48,767 bases of DNA, taken from contig CANGDL010000011.1 of the NCBI GenBank assembly GCA_947452675.1, forward strand, positions 1-48,767, in the 5' to 3' direction. Positions within the stretch are counted from its first letter, which is position 1. Each line of letters starts with the position of its first letter. This document shows, in pieces, positions 1 through 7,514 of the stretch. The position numbers and the translations under genes were made by a program. Below the pieces are notes generated by a model. That model saw only the letters and a list, made by a program, of their open reading frames with translations. It was not told where the DNA came from and searched no databases. This stretch comes from Microbacteriaceae bacterium (GTDB taxonomy: Bacteria; Actinomycetota; Actinomycetes; Actinomycetales; Microbacteriaceae).

Positions 1-78
1 AAGAACAAGACCGGTTACAAGAAGCGTCAAGGCTTCCGTGCGGACCTAACCCGCGTCCAGGTCACCGAGATCAAGTAA
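1..78 (+). CDS. rplU: 50S ribosomal protein L21, C-terminal end (partial)
   Basis: Only the last 25 codons and the TAA stop lie in the window. The basic tail (KNKTGYKKRQGFR, ending VQVTEIK) is the typical C-terminus of bL21, which binds 23S rRNA. It is followed 18 bp later by rpmA, the usual rplU-rpmA pair, with a Shine-Dalgarno AAGGA in the gap. Identification rests on this tail plus the neighbour. Confidence 0.88.
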   Translation, partial: KNKTGYKKRQGFRADLTRVQVTEIK

Positions 79-96
79 GTAAAGGACTGATCCAAG

Positions 97-351
97 ATGG
101 CATCGAAAAAGGGTGTAAGTTCCACTCGAAATGGTCGCGACTCAAACGCGCAGCGTCTAGGCGTTAAGCGTTATGCAGGTCAGGAAGTAAACGCAGGCGA
201 GATTATCGTCCGTCAGCGTGGTACCCACTTCCACCCGGGCGCAAACACTGGCAAGGGCAAGGATGACACTCTGTTCGCACTTGTTGCTGGCAAGGTAGAG
301 TTCGGCACCAAGGGTGGCCGTCGCGTTGTGAACATCGTAGAGGCTGCGTAA
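97..351 (+). CDS. rpmA: 50S ribosomal protein L27
   Basis: 84-aa bL27, full length for the family. It begins [20 protein letters not shown], so it has the N-terminal extension that reaches the peptidyl-transferase centre, without the cleaved leader seen in Firmicutes. The [19 protein letters not shown] segment is characteristic. It is co-transcribed with rplU upstream, and a hairpin terminator follows. Start is the ATG 10 nt after AAGGA. Confidence 0.97.
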   Translation: MASKKGVSSTRNGRDSNAQRLGVKRYAGQEVNAGEIIVRQRGTHFHPGANTGKGKDDTLFALVAGKVEFGTKGGRRVVNIVEAA

Positions 352-372
352 GCGGTTCAAGTTTTTATAGGG

Positions 373-397
373 AGGCGAGCCTTTTGGCTCGCTTTTC
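373..397 (+). terminator. intrinsic terminator after rpmA
   Basis: Nine-pair stem (AGGCGAGCC / GGCTCGCTT, one G-T pair) with a TTTT loop, its 3' side running into TTTTCC. It lies between rpmA and obgE, so obgE may be expressed partly by read-through or from a promoter just after it. The T-run is short, so it may be a partial terminator. Confidence 0.7.
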
Positions 398-430
398 CTG
401 TTTCTAAAGCATTTTTGAAAGGGGCTCACC

Positions 431-1951
431 ATGGTTTCATTTGTTGACCAAGTGACGCTTCACCTTCGCGCAGGCGATGGAGGAGACGGCTGTGTCTCTG
501 TTAAGCGAGAGAAGTTCAAGCCTCTTGCAGGTCCAGACGGAGCTGACGGTGGTAAGGGCGGTTCAATCAGCCTTATCTCTGACCCAAACGTGACGACACT
601 TCTCGATTTCCACTTCCACCCACACCGCGCTGGTGGCGATGGTGGGGACGGCGCTGGTGACTTCCGCAATGGAGCTCACGGCGAGAGCCTAATTCTTGCT
701 GTCCCAGTTGGCACCGTAGTCAAGAATGAAAAGGGCGACGTAGTTGCCGACCTTTCAGAGCCAGGCATGGAACTCGTGGTTGCCGAAGGTGGAATTGGTG
801 GTCTTGGAAATGCTGCGCTCTCGAGCTCGAAGCGCAAGGCGCCAGGTTTCGCCCTATTTGGTGTGCCCGGATGGCGTGGCGATGTAATTCTTGAACTCAA
901 GACCGTTGCCGACGTTGCTTTGGTGGGTTACCCGAGCGCCGGAAAATCATCTCTGATCGCAGCATTGAGTGCCGCAAGACCAAAAATTGCAGACTACCCG
1001 TTCACTACTCTTCACCCAAATCTTGGTGTTGTGCAGGCCGGACAAACAAGGTTCACAATTGCCGACGTTCCAGGCTTGATTGAAGGTGCCAGCGAGGGCA
1101 AGGGCCTTGGGCTTGAATTCCTGCGTCACGTTGAGCGCTGTGCGGCTCTGCTTCACGTAATCGACTGCGCGACTCTTGAACCTAACCGCGACCCAATCAC
1201 TGATCTAGATAAAATCCTGAAAGAGCTTGACGCTTATGAAGTTCCTGAGGGGCAAATGCCCCTTACCGAGCGTCCTCAACTCATAGCACTAAACAAAGTC
1301 GATGTGCCTGATGCACTCGAACTGGCTCAGTTTGTTCGCCCAGATCTCGAAGCACGTGGTTATCGCGTATTCGAAATCTCGGCCGCTAGCCACCAAGGCT
1401 TGCGCGAGCTCAACTTTGCACTCGCGCAACTTGTTGAGCAAGCTCGAAAAGACGCAGAAGGAGCCCCGGTTAAGCCACGCGTGCAACTTATGCAGGCGAA
1501 GCGCGACGAGAACAAGTTCACCATCACTCGCGAAGAGGTTGGCGGCGAAGAGATCTTCCGCGTGCTTGGGCCTAAGCCTGAGCGTTGGGTTCACCAAACC
1601 AACTTTGCCAATGAAGAAGCCATTGGCTATCTTGCCGACCGTCTGGGCAAGATCGGCATGGAGACTGAACTTTTCAAAATCGGCGCATCGGCCGGTTCAA
1701 CCGTTGTCATCGGTCCGGGTAAGGGCATCATCTTTGACTGGGAGCCAAGCATCGCTTCCGCCGGAGAATTGATTGCCGGGCCTCGAGGCACCGACGCGCG
1801 ATTCGACATGCGCGAACGACGCACCACCAAGGAACGTCGCGCAACCTATACCGAGCGAATGGACGCTAAAGCAGCCTTGCGTGTTGAAATGAAAAAGGAG
1901 GGTGAGGCCGGAATTTGGTCTAACCCTGAGGACTTCGAAAAGGAAGACTAA
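431..1951 (+). CDS. obgE: GTPase ObgE/CgtA
   Basis: 506-aa Obg-family GTPase involved in 50S subunit maturation and stress control. The order is a glycine-rich Obg fold (about 1-158), a G domain with G1 GYPSAGKSS (166-174), G2 in PFTTLHPNLG, G3 DVPG (212-215), G4 NKVD (288-291) and G5 ISAAS, then the OCT domain (about 365-445) typical of Gram-positive and actinobacterial Obg, and a charged tail. The ATG follows an AAGGGG ribosome-binding site. proB starts at the base after its stop, so the two are probably translationally coupled. Confidence 0.96.
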   Translation: MVSFVDQVTLHLRAGDGGDGCVSVKREKFKPLAGPDGADGGKGGSISLISDPNVTTLLDFHFHPHRAGGDGGDGAGDFRNGAHGESLILAVPVGTVVKNEKGDVVADLSEPGMELVVAEGGIGGLGNAALSSSKRKAPGFALFGVPGWRGDVILELKTVADVALVGYPSAGKSSLIAALSAARPKIADYPFTTLHPNLGVVQAGQTRFTIADVPGLIEGASEGKGLGLEFLRHVERCAALLHVIDCATLEPNRDPITDLDKILKELDAYEVPEGQMPLTERPQLIALNKVDVPDALELAQFVRPDLEARGYRVFEISAASHQGLRELNFALAQLVEQARKDAEGAPVKPRVQLMQAKRDENKFTITREEVGGEEIFRVLGPKPERWVHQTNFANEEAIGYLADRLGKIGMETELFKIGASAGSTVVIGPGKGIIFDWEPSIASAGELIAGPRGTDARFDMRERRTTKERRATYTERMDAKAALRVEMKKEGEAGIWSNPEDFEKED

Positions 1952-2728
1952 GTGGGACTTCGAGACAGAAGCGAGTTGTCTAATGCCAAGCGCGTTGTAG
2001 TCAAAGTTGGTTCTTCGTCAATTAGTGGCGCCAACGAAGGCAAGATCGAGCACCTGGTTGACGCACTCGCGGCTGCACACGCTCGTGGCGTCGAAGTCAT
2101 CCTGGTTTCTTCTGGCGCTATCGCCACCGGATTGCCGCTACTCAATCTCACCGAAAAGCCAGACGATCTTGCGACTCAACAGGCGCTTGCCTCGGTCGGT
2201 CAAAGCCGCCTAATCTCTCGCTATCAGCACAGCCTCGAGCGCTTCAACATCGTTGCCGGTCAGGTACTTTTGACCTCTGGCGACATGGAAGAAGAAGAGA
2301 CTCGCCTCAACGCCAAGCGTGCCATGGACAAGCTTGTCTCGCTTCGTGTGCTTCCGATTGTCAATGAAAATGACACCGTAGCTACCGCCGAAATCCGTTT
2401 TGGTGACAACGATCGCCTTGCTGCCCTCGTGGCTGTGTTGGTTGAGGCCGACGCACTCGTCTTGCTGAGCGATGTTGACGCCTTGTATGACATGCCACCA
2501 ACCAAGCCAGGTGCGAAGCGCATCGAACGCGTGGCGTTTGGTGAAGATCTATCTTCGGTTGAGGTCGGCGGCAGCAGCTCGTCAGTTGGCACCGGGGGAG
2601 CAGTCACCAAGGTCGGCGCAGCAAAGCTTGCCACCGAGTCTGGTGTGAGTGTTCTACTAACCAGCACCGATAACGTTGCGGCGGCCCTAGAGGGTCAATC
2701 CGTTGGCACTTGGTTCGAGTCGGAATAG
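1952..2728 (+). CDS. proB: glutamate 5-kinase, short form without PUA domain
   Basis: Phosphorylates glutamate to gamma-glutamyl phosphate, the first step of proline synthesis. The 258 residues form one amino-acid kinase domain: VVKVGSSSI near the N-terminus, VSSGAIATG, NENDTV, FGDNDRLAALVA, LLSDVDALY and GTGGAVTKV. The protein stops at VGTWFESE, just where the C-terminal PUA domain of the roughly 370-aa enzymes would begin. The start is a GTG abutting the obgE stop, and proA follows after 9 bp. Short ProB proteins exist in other bacteria, so it is probably functional. Confidence 0.94.
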   Translation: MGLRDRSELSNAKRVVVKVGSSSISGANEGKIEHLVDALAAAHARGVEVILVSSGAIATGLPLLNLTEKPDDLATQQALASVGQSRLISRYQHSLERFNIVAGQVLLTSGDMEEEETRLNAKRAMDKLVSLRVLPIVNENDTVATAEIRFGDNDRLAALVAVLVEADALVLLSDVDALYDMPPTKPGAKRIERVAFGEDLSSVEVGGSSSSVGTGGAVTKVGAAKLATESGVSVLLTSTDNVAAALEGQSVGTWFESE

Positions 2729-2731
2729 GCT
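2726..2731 (+). promoter_or_regulatory. -10 box (TAGGCT) of a leaderless proA transcript
   Basis: TAGGCT matches TAnnnT and ends 6 nt before the proA ATG, so transcription would begin at or next to the A of the ATG. It overlaps the proB stop codon TAG. proA has no convincing Shine-Dalgarno sequence. Inferred from position and from the same geometry at other genes in the window. Confidence 0.45.
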
Positions 2732-2737
2732 AAAGAC

Positions 2738-3985
2738 ATGGCAACTGCTCTAGACAAAATCACACTCGCGAAGGGTGCCGCCAGCGCGCTGGCCCAGGCT
2801 TCGACCGCACAGAAGAACTCGGCGTTGGCCAACATCGCAGAGCTTCTTCCGGCACGCGCAACCGAGATCATCTCAGCCAACCAAATTGACCTAGCAAACG
2901 GTGTGGCAAACAACATGACCGAGAGTTTGCAAGACCGCCTGCGTCTTGATGAGGCACGCATCCAAGCAATCGCCGATGCTGCCAAGAAGATAATTGGTCT
3001 CGCCGACCCAATCGGCGACGTGGTTCGTGGCATGTCGCTGCCTAACGCCCTGAAACTGACTCAGGTTCGGGTGCCGCTCGGCGTCATCGGTGTTATTTAT
3101 GAAGCCCGCCCAAACGTAACCATCGACATCGCAGTGCTCGCGATCAAGAGCGGAAATGCCGTTGTGCTTCGCGGCGGTAGCGCGGCCGAGCAGACCAACA
3201 AGGTTTTGGTTCAGCTACTCCAGGATGCTTTGGCTTTGGCTGGCATTAACTCGGATGCGGTTCAGACCGTTGACGAATTCGGTCGCGACGGTGGCGTCGA
3301 GATGATGCGTGCCGTCGGCCTAATCGACGTCTTGATTCCTCGCGGGGGTGCCGGCCTAATTCAGCAGGTTGTGCAGGAGGCCAAGGTTCCGGTAATCCAG
3401 ACCGGCGATGGTGTGGTGCACATCTTCATCGACGAGACTGCGCGGCTCGACTGGGCTGTTGAGATTGCCCACAATGCCAAGGTGCAGCGTCCAAGCGTTT
3501 GCAATGCCGTTGAGACTCTACTTATTCACGAGAATGCGGTTGAGCGCGTATTGCCAGCGGTTCTCGATCGTTTGGCAGAGTCTGGCGTCACCATCCATGG
3601 CGACCAGGCTACACAAGACAACTTCTTTGCAGCGGTTCCTGCCACGGATGAGTCTTGGGCGACCGAGTATCACGATTTAGATATCTCGGTGAAGGTGGTC
3701 AAGGACCTCGATGAGGCACTGGCACACATCGCCAAGTATTCGACCAAGCACACCGAATCGATCATTACCGAGAACGTTGAGAACGCCGAGCGTTTCTTGA
3801 ACGAAGTTGATTCTTCGACCGTGATGGTGAATGCTTCAACGCGCTTTACCGACGGTGGTGAGTTCGGCTTTGGTGCTGAAGTCGGGATCTCAACACAGAA
3901 ATTGCATGCGCGAGGACCCATGGGGCTCCAAGAGCTAACTAGCACGAAATGGCTAGTTCGTGGCGCCGGGCAGGTTCGCGCCTAA
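2738..3985 (+). CDS. proA: gamma-glutamyl phosphate reductase
   Basis: 415-aa ALDH-superfamily enzyme that reduces gamma-glutamyl phosphate to glutamate semialdehyde with NADPH, the second proline step after ProB. The catalytic Cys is in VCNAVETLL (C255). Other family marks are PLGVIGVIYEARPNVT (113-128), LRGGSAAEQTNK and GGEFGFGAEVGISTQKLHARGP near the C-terminus. Length is normal. It lies 9 bp behind proB and may also have its own leaderless promoter. Confidence 0.97.
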   Translation: MATALDKITLAKGAASALAQASTAQKNSALANIAELLPARATEIISANQIDLANGVANNMTESLQDRLRLDEARIQAIADAAKKIIGLADPIGDVVRGMSLPNALKLTQVRVPLGVIGVIYEARPNVTIDIAVLAIKSGNAVVLRGGSAAEQTNKVLVQLLQDALALAGINSDAVQTVDEFGRDGGVEMMRAVGLIDVLIPRGGAGLIQQVVQEAKVPVIQTGDGVVHIFIDETARLDWAVEIAHNAKVQRPSVCNAVETLLIHENAVERVLPAVLDRLAESGVTIHGDQATQDNFFAAVPATDESWATEYHDLDISVKVVKDLDEALAHIAKYSTKHTESIITENVENAERFLNEVDSSTVMVNASTRFTDGGEFGFGAEVGISTQKLHARGPMGLQELTSTKWLVRGAGQVRA

Positions 3986-4034
3986 CTTCAGGACATTCTG
4001 GGTTATTCTTGAGTTAAGTTTTTGAGGAGAAAAA

Positions 4035-4214
4035 ATGATTTCGCACATAGTAACCGCAGCAGAAGAGGCTGGCCTAAAGTTGCCTTTCCCTTCGTTCGTT
4101 TTTGGCATCATTGCAATTTCAACCTTTATCCTGCTGGGTCTAATCACTTTCTCTTACCGCGACGTAGCTAACCGCCACGACCACAAGTCAAGCAACAACA
4201 GCTCGCACCACTAA
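4035..4214 (+). CDS. small single-span membrane protein, unknown function
   Basis: 59-aa ORF with a good ribosome-binding site (GAGGAG, 5 nt before the ATG). It starts MISHIVTAAEEAGLKLPFPS, has one hydrophobic segment (FVFGIIAISTFILLGLITF, about 21-39), then a polar His- and Ser-rich tail (RHDHKSSNNSSHH). It fills the gap between proA and nadD. The reading frame, ribosome-binding site and membrane-protein composition support a real gene. I think small membrane proteins occur at this locus in related actinobacteria, but I cannot name a function. The His-rich tail might bind metal; that is speculation. Confidence 0.75.
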   Translation: MISHIVTAAEEAGLKLPFPSFVFGIIAISTFILLGLITFSYRDVANRHDHKSSNNSSHH

Positions 4215-4222
4215 GTCACGCT

Positions 4223-4228
4223 TAGCTT
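4223..4228 (+). promoter_or_regulatory. -10 box (TAGCTT) of a leaderless nadD transcript
   Basis: TAGCTT ends 6 nt before the nadD ATG, the geometry expected when transcription starts at the start codon. No Shine-Dalgarno sequence is visible before nadD. Confidence 0.45.
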
Positions 4229-4234
4229 ATTCGC

Positions 4235-4822
4235 ATGAGCAGGCGTCGCTTGGGAGTGATGGGTGGCACCTTTGACCCAATACATAATGGCCACCTTGTG
4301 GCTGCAAGCGAAGTTGCCGCAGCGCTAAATCTGGATGAAGTGTTGTTCGTCCCGACCGGTCAACCCTGGCAAAAGGATGAAGTCACGGCGACTTCGGATC
4401 GCTACCTCATGGCTGAAATTGCCACGGCGGCTAACCCACGTTTCAAAGTCAGCACGATTGATATCGATAGAAGTGGCCCGACCTACACTGTTGATACGTT
4501 GCGCGAACTCCGAGAACTTCATCCGGAAGCCGACATATTTTTTATTACCGGCGCCGATGCGGTCTCCTCAATTGCAAGTTGGAAAGATTCCGGAGAACTT
4601 TGGGATCTCGCGAAATTTGTTGCCGTCACTCGGCCGGGTCACCTACTTGATCTTCCAGATTCGCCTACCGGGGCAATTGAGTTTCTTGAGATTCCTGCCC
4701 TGGCAATTTCTTCGACCGACATTCGACAGCGAGTTGCTGAAGGCAAACCAATTTGGTATCTGGTGCCTGACGGCGTCGTTCAATTCATTGCAAAACACGG
4801 TCTTTATGGGGGAGTGCAGTGA
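4235..4822 (+). CDS. nadD: nicotinate-nucleotide adenylyltransferase
   Basis: 195-aa nucleotidyltransferase that adenylates nicotinate mononucleotide to deamido-NAD in NAD synthesis. It has the family signature [11 protein letters not shown] at 10-20 (HxGH-type active site) and the C-terminal ISSTDIRQR motif that binds ATP phosphates. The next gene starts inside its stop codon (GTGA overlap), so expression is coupled. nadD followed at short distance by rsfS is a widespread arrangement. Confidence 0.95.
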   Translation: MSRRRLGVMGGTFDPIHNGHLVAASEVAAALNLDEVLFVPTGQPWQKDEVTATSDRYLMAEIATAANPRFKVSTIDIDRSGPTYTVDTLRELRELHPEADIFFITGADAVSSIASWKDSGELWDLAKFVAVTRPGHLLDLPDSPTGAIEFLEIPALAISSTDIRQRVAEGKPIWYLVPDGVVQFIAKHGLYGGVQ

Positions 4823-5358
4823 CGGAGTTTAAAAGTCGTCGCGAATTGCGCGAAGCTGAACGACAAGGCTTAGTGCAAAAGCCGGAGCAAATATTTGACT
4901 TACCAACGGGGCAGATTGACCTTCCAGGAAAACCCGAGGCCGTTGCTATCGCATCCCCAGACGTCGCATCTGTAGATGAAATGCTCACCCGCAAGCGCAT
5001 CCGTGAAATGGAGCGCCAGGGGCTTCTCGACCCGCTAACCGGAACCGTGTTGATTCCGCCAACCTCACCGACTCTTTCGCCTCAAGCGCGCTCTTATGAC
5101 GAAGTGTTGGCGGAGACCGAGGAGCCGATAACGGCTTCGATAAATGCCGTTTCATTGCAGTCAAATCAAACAAGTACGAATAGCGATGTAAATCCACCAA
5201 TTCGCAATTCTCAACCAATTCCTGAGACCGATATTTTTCACAGCATGGCTATCGATGTGAAAGCTAGAAAGCCAAGAGTCAGTCTCATCCTGCCTTCGAT
5301 TCTGGTGGTTTTGGCCGGACTCGGTGCCGCAGCGTATATGCTTGGTATCTTCAAGTAA
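4819..5358 (+). CDS. tail-anchored membrane protein with duplicated R-x-x-R-E-x-E-R-Q-G-L motif
   Basis: 179 aa, start GTG overlapping the nadD stop by 4 bp. Two copies of a basic/acidic motif are visible: [13 protein letters not shown] (about 6-18) and [16 protein letters not shown] (about 57-72). A low-complexity Ser/Thr/Asn/Pro middle follows, then one C-terminal membrane segment ([20 protein letters not shown], about 156-175) with only a few residues after it. This suggests a mainly cytoplasmic, tail-anchored protein. Position between nadD and rsfS matches proteins of unknown function seen there in Microbacteriaceae. I do not recognise a catalytic domain. Confidence 0.8.
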   Translation: MTEFKSRRELREAERQGLVQKPEQIFDLPTGQIDLPGKPEAVAIASPDVASVDEMLTRKRIREMERQGLLDPLTGTVLIPPTSPTLSPQARSYDEVLAETEEPITASINAVSLQSNQTSTNSDVNPPIRNSQPIPETDIFHSMAIDVKARKPRVSLILPSILVVLAGLGAAAYMLGIFK

Positions 5359-5371
5359 AAATAAGGATCTC

Positions 5372-5740
5372 GTGACCGCAACCGCTAAAGCCATCCAGGT
5401 AACCAACATCGCAGCCAATGCAGCAGCCGACAAGCTTGCCGAGAATTTGGTAGCACTGGACGTAACCGCCGTGATGCCACTTACCGACGTGTTCCTTTTG
5501 GCCTCTGGTCGCACCGAACGTCAGGTGTCAGCGATTGCTGATGGTATCGAAGAGAAAATGCTTGAGAACGGTTTCAAGCTCTTACACCGTGAGGGCAAGA
5601 CGACTGGGCGCTGGATTCTGCTAGATTTCGGCGATGTAATCTGCCACGTGATGCATGAAGAAGACCGCATGTACTACTCGCTTGAACGACTTTATAGCGA
5701 TCAGCCAATTGTTAAGTTAGACGTAGTTACACAGGCGTAA
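5372..5740 (+). CDS. rsfS: ribosomal silencing factor RsfS
   Basis: 122-aa RsfS/Iojap-family protein that binds L14 on the 50S subunit and blocks subunit joining. Diagnostic segments are FLLASGRTERQVSAIADGIEE, GRWILLDFGDVICHVM and the ending region RMYYSLERLYSD. An upstream in-frame ATG at 5324 would add residues that overlap the previous gene and lack homology, so I place the start at the GTG preceded by AAGGAT. Confidence 0.93.
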   Translation: MTATAKAIQVTNIAANAAADKLAENLVALDVTAVMPLTDVFLLASGRTERQVSAIADGIEEKMLENGFKLLHREGKTTGRWILLDFGDVICHVMHEEDRMYYSLERLYSDQPIVKLDVVTQA

Positions 5741-5778
5741 ATCTGTTGTAAACTTTGAAAGTTGCTTAGGCAACAAAC

Positions 5779-5851
5779 GGGCCCGTGGCGCAGCTGGTAG
5801 CGCACCTGCATGGCATGCAGGGGGTCAGGGGTTCAAATCCCCTCGGGTCCA
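5779..5851 (+). tRNA. tRNA-Ala (anticodon GGC)
   Basis: A full cloverleaf folds: acceptor GGGCCCG/CGGGTCC, D arm GCGC/GCGC, anticodon stem CCTGC/GCAGG with loop ATGGCAT (anticodon GGC), variable GGGTC, T arm AGGGG-TTCAAAT-CCCCT and discriminator A. It is 73 nt with no encoded CCA. Acceptor pair G3-T70 is the G3-U70 identity element of tRNA-Ala, which supports the assignment. Confidence 0.97.
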
Positions 5852-5860
5852 CAACGAAAT

Positions 5861-5887
5861 TCCTCGCTTAGGCGAGGATTTCTTGTT
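5861..5887 (+). terminator. terminator after tRNA-Ala
   Basis: Seven-pair stem TCCTCGC / GCGAGGA with loop TTAG, followed by TTTCTTGTTT. It ends the tRNA transcript and lies upstream of the convergent DUF167 gene. The remaining bases up to 5922 show nothing else. Confidence 0.7.
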
Positions 5888-5922
5888 TAATGGGCGATTT
5901 TTTCGGCTATCTGGTCTGGTGA

Positions 5923-6147
5923 TTAGAGGTCAACACTGATGCGCTTCATGCGCGAGGTGAAACCCGCCTCGATGGTTATTCGTGATTTTGAAATCGAGAA
6001 GTGCTTAGCAAGCTCCTCGACCAAGCCGTCGTTTGCAGCGCCATCAACCGCGCGCTGCTGAAGAAAAACGGTCAGTGATCCATCATCGGCAACTTCAACC
6101 AATGGCCCTTTCCTAGAACCGGGTTTGACTCGCACAGTTATTCGCAC
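5923..6147 (-). CDS. DUF167 (YggU-type) family protein
   Basis: 74-aa protein beginning VRITVRVKPGSRKGP, with the family core VKPGSRK, TVFLQQRAVDGAANDGLVEELAKHF and ISKSRITIEAG. The fold is a small alpha/beta domain of unknown function. A longer ORF reaches 6240 but overlaps deoC and adds unrelated residues, so I take the GTG at 6147. A GATGAT box 6 nt before it fits a leaderless transcript. It is divergent from deoC with 32 bp between starts. Confidence 0.82.
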   Translation of the reverse strand: MRITVRVKPGSRKGPLVEVADDGSLTVFLQQRAVDGAANDGLVEELAKHFSISKSRITIEAGFTSRMKRISVDL

Positions 6148-6153
6148 CGAGTA

Positions 6154-6173
6154 ATCATCTCGCGACTTAGACT
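6154..6173. promoter_or_regulatory. back-to-back -10 boxes for DUF167 gene and deoC
   Basis: Plus strand: TAGACT at 6168-6173, 6 nt before the deoC ATG. Minus strand: GATGAT (6159-6154), 6 nt before the DUF167 GTG. Neither gene has a clear Shine-Dalgarno sequence. The 32-bp gap would hold two leaderless promoters facing away from each other. Inferred from spacing only. Confidence 0.45.
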
Positions 6174-6179
6174 GAACGC

Positions 6180-6875
6180 ATGACCAAGACATACCGCGGA
6201 TACACTCTCGAGCAGGTCGCAAAGACCATCGATCACTCAATTTTGAAACCTGACTTCACTTATGCAGATGTCGAGGCTGGTGCTGCTTTGGCGTTGAAGT
6301 TCAATACAGCTTCTTACTGCATCCGCCCCATGGACGTTGCCGTGGCTGCCAAGGCCCTGTCTGGTAGTGCTGTCAACGTGTGCACCGTGATCGGTTTCCC
6401 TCATGGTTCTTCAACTTCAGCCGTCAAAGCTTATGAGACCGCGGATGCGATCAAGAATGGCGCAGTTGAAATTGACATGGTGATAAACGTTTCCGCGCTG
6501 CTTTCTGGTGACTATGAATTCGTCGAGCAAGACATCCGTGGTGTGGTCGAGGTCGCCCACCCCGCCGGAGCATCTGTAAAGGTGATCTTCGAGACCGCAT
6601 TCTTGAATGATGAGCAGATCGTGAAGGCTTGTGAGCTCACTGAGCGCGCTGGAGCTGATTATGTGAAGACCTCAACCGGTTTTGCTTCCGAAGGCGCAAC
6701 GCTTAACAACGTGAAGTTAATGAAAGCAACGGTTGGCGACCGTTTGAAAGTCAAATCTTCTGGAGGAGTCCGCACACTCGACCAACTTATCGACTACATG
6801 GATGCCGGTGTCACTCGTTCGGGTTGTTCTGCAACCGCTCAGGTACTCGAAGAGTTCATCTCGAAAGCCGAGTAA
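6180..6875 (+). CDS. deoC: deoxyribose-phosphate aldolase
   Basis: 231-aa class I aldolase that cleaves 2-deoxyribose 5-phosphate to glyceraldehyde 3-phosphate and acetaldehyde in deoxynucleoside salvage. The Schiff-base lysine is K163 in YVKTSTG; the second lysine is K192 in VKSSGGVRT, and D99 in EIDMVIN completes the triad. Length is typical for the short bacterial form. A hydrolase follows 6 bp later on the same strand. Confidence 0.95.
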   Translation: MTKTYRGYTLEQVAKTIDHSILKPDFTYADVEAGAALALKFNTASYCIRPMDVAVAAKALSGSAVNVCTVIGFPHGSSTSAVKAYETADAIKNGAVEIDMVINVSALLSGDYEFVEQDIRGVVEVAHPAGASVKVIFETAFLNDEQIVKACELTERAGADYVKTSTGFASEGATLNNVKLMKATVGDRLKVKSSGGVRTLDQLIDYMDAGVTRSGCSATAQVLEEFISKAE

Positions 6876-6881
6876 GGCACT

Positions 6882-7514
6882 GTGTCAGTTAATCCGAACG
6901 ATGTCAGCCGCCCTCACGTCTGGCAGCCGGCTAGTGATCCCGCATCTGCTCGTACCCTGCTCTTATTGCACGGCTCTGGCGCTGATGAGCACGATCTTTT
7001 ACCTTTGGGCAAGTTGCTTGATCCTTCCGCGAATTTGCTTTCGCCACGTGGTTTAGTGCGCGTTGATGGGGCGAATCGTTTTTTCATGAGGAACGATGAC
7101 GGCAGGTTTGTTGAAGAGGACATTGTTCGAAATTCTTCAGAGCTCGCAGAGTTTCTCTGGGCAGCTTCCGGGGAGTATGGCTTCGATTCCAATAACGTTT
7201 ATGCGGTTGGTTTTTCGAACGGTGCGAATGCTGCCGGCGCATTGCTTTTGCTTCAACCTGATTCAATTCAGGGAATCGTTGCCTTCGGAACAACTAAATC
7301 TTTTGAACAGACACCTTTCAAGAAAGTTCCCGATCTAACGGGAAAACGTGTTTGGATTGCCAACGGCGTTCAAGACCACTATTCGCCGAAGGAACGTACG
7401 ACAGCAATGGTCGCTGAGTTCGAGTCGATGGGTGCCGTCGTTTCCCTTCGAATACAGCCCGGCGGGCACACTATTAGCCCGCAGCACGTTCGCGAAATTG
7501 CGGCCGAGCTTTAG
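6882..7514 (+). CDS. alpha/beta hydrolase, phospholipase/carboxylesterase type
   Basis: 210-aa alpha/beta hydrolase of the carboxylesterase/phospholipase type. It has the oxyanion region LLLLHGSGADEHDLLPL (26-42), the nucleophile elbow GFSNG (S112), acid D165 in NGVQDHYSP and base H196 in PGGHTIS. No signal peptide, so probably cytoplasmic. Start is a GTG after AAGG. It likely shares a transcript with deoC. Its last 41 bp overlap the 3' end of dnaE2 on the other strand. Substrate unknown. Confidence 0.85.
   Translation: MSVNPNDVSRPHVWQPASDPASARTLLLLHGSGADEHDLLPLGKLLDPSANLLSPRGLVRVDGANRFFMRNDDGRFVEEDIVRNSSELAEFLWAASGEYGFDSNNVYAVGFSNGANAAGALLLLQPDSIQGIVAFGTTKSFEQTPFKKVPDLTGKRVWIANGVQDHYSPKERTTAMVAEFESMGAVVSLRIQPGGHTISPQHVREIAAEL

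Noticed and set aside
1302-1772. 156-codon ORF inside obgE
   Set aside because: Out-of-frame shadow of obgE, whose domains are intact over the same bases.
5324-5371. upstream start for rsfS at ATG 5324
   Set aside because: It lies inside the previous gene and adds residues absent from the family; GTG 5372 has the ribosome-binding site.
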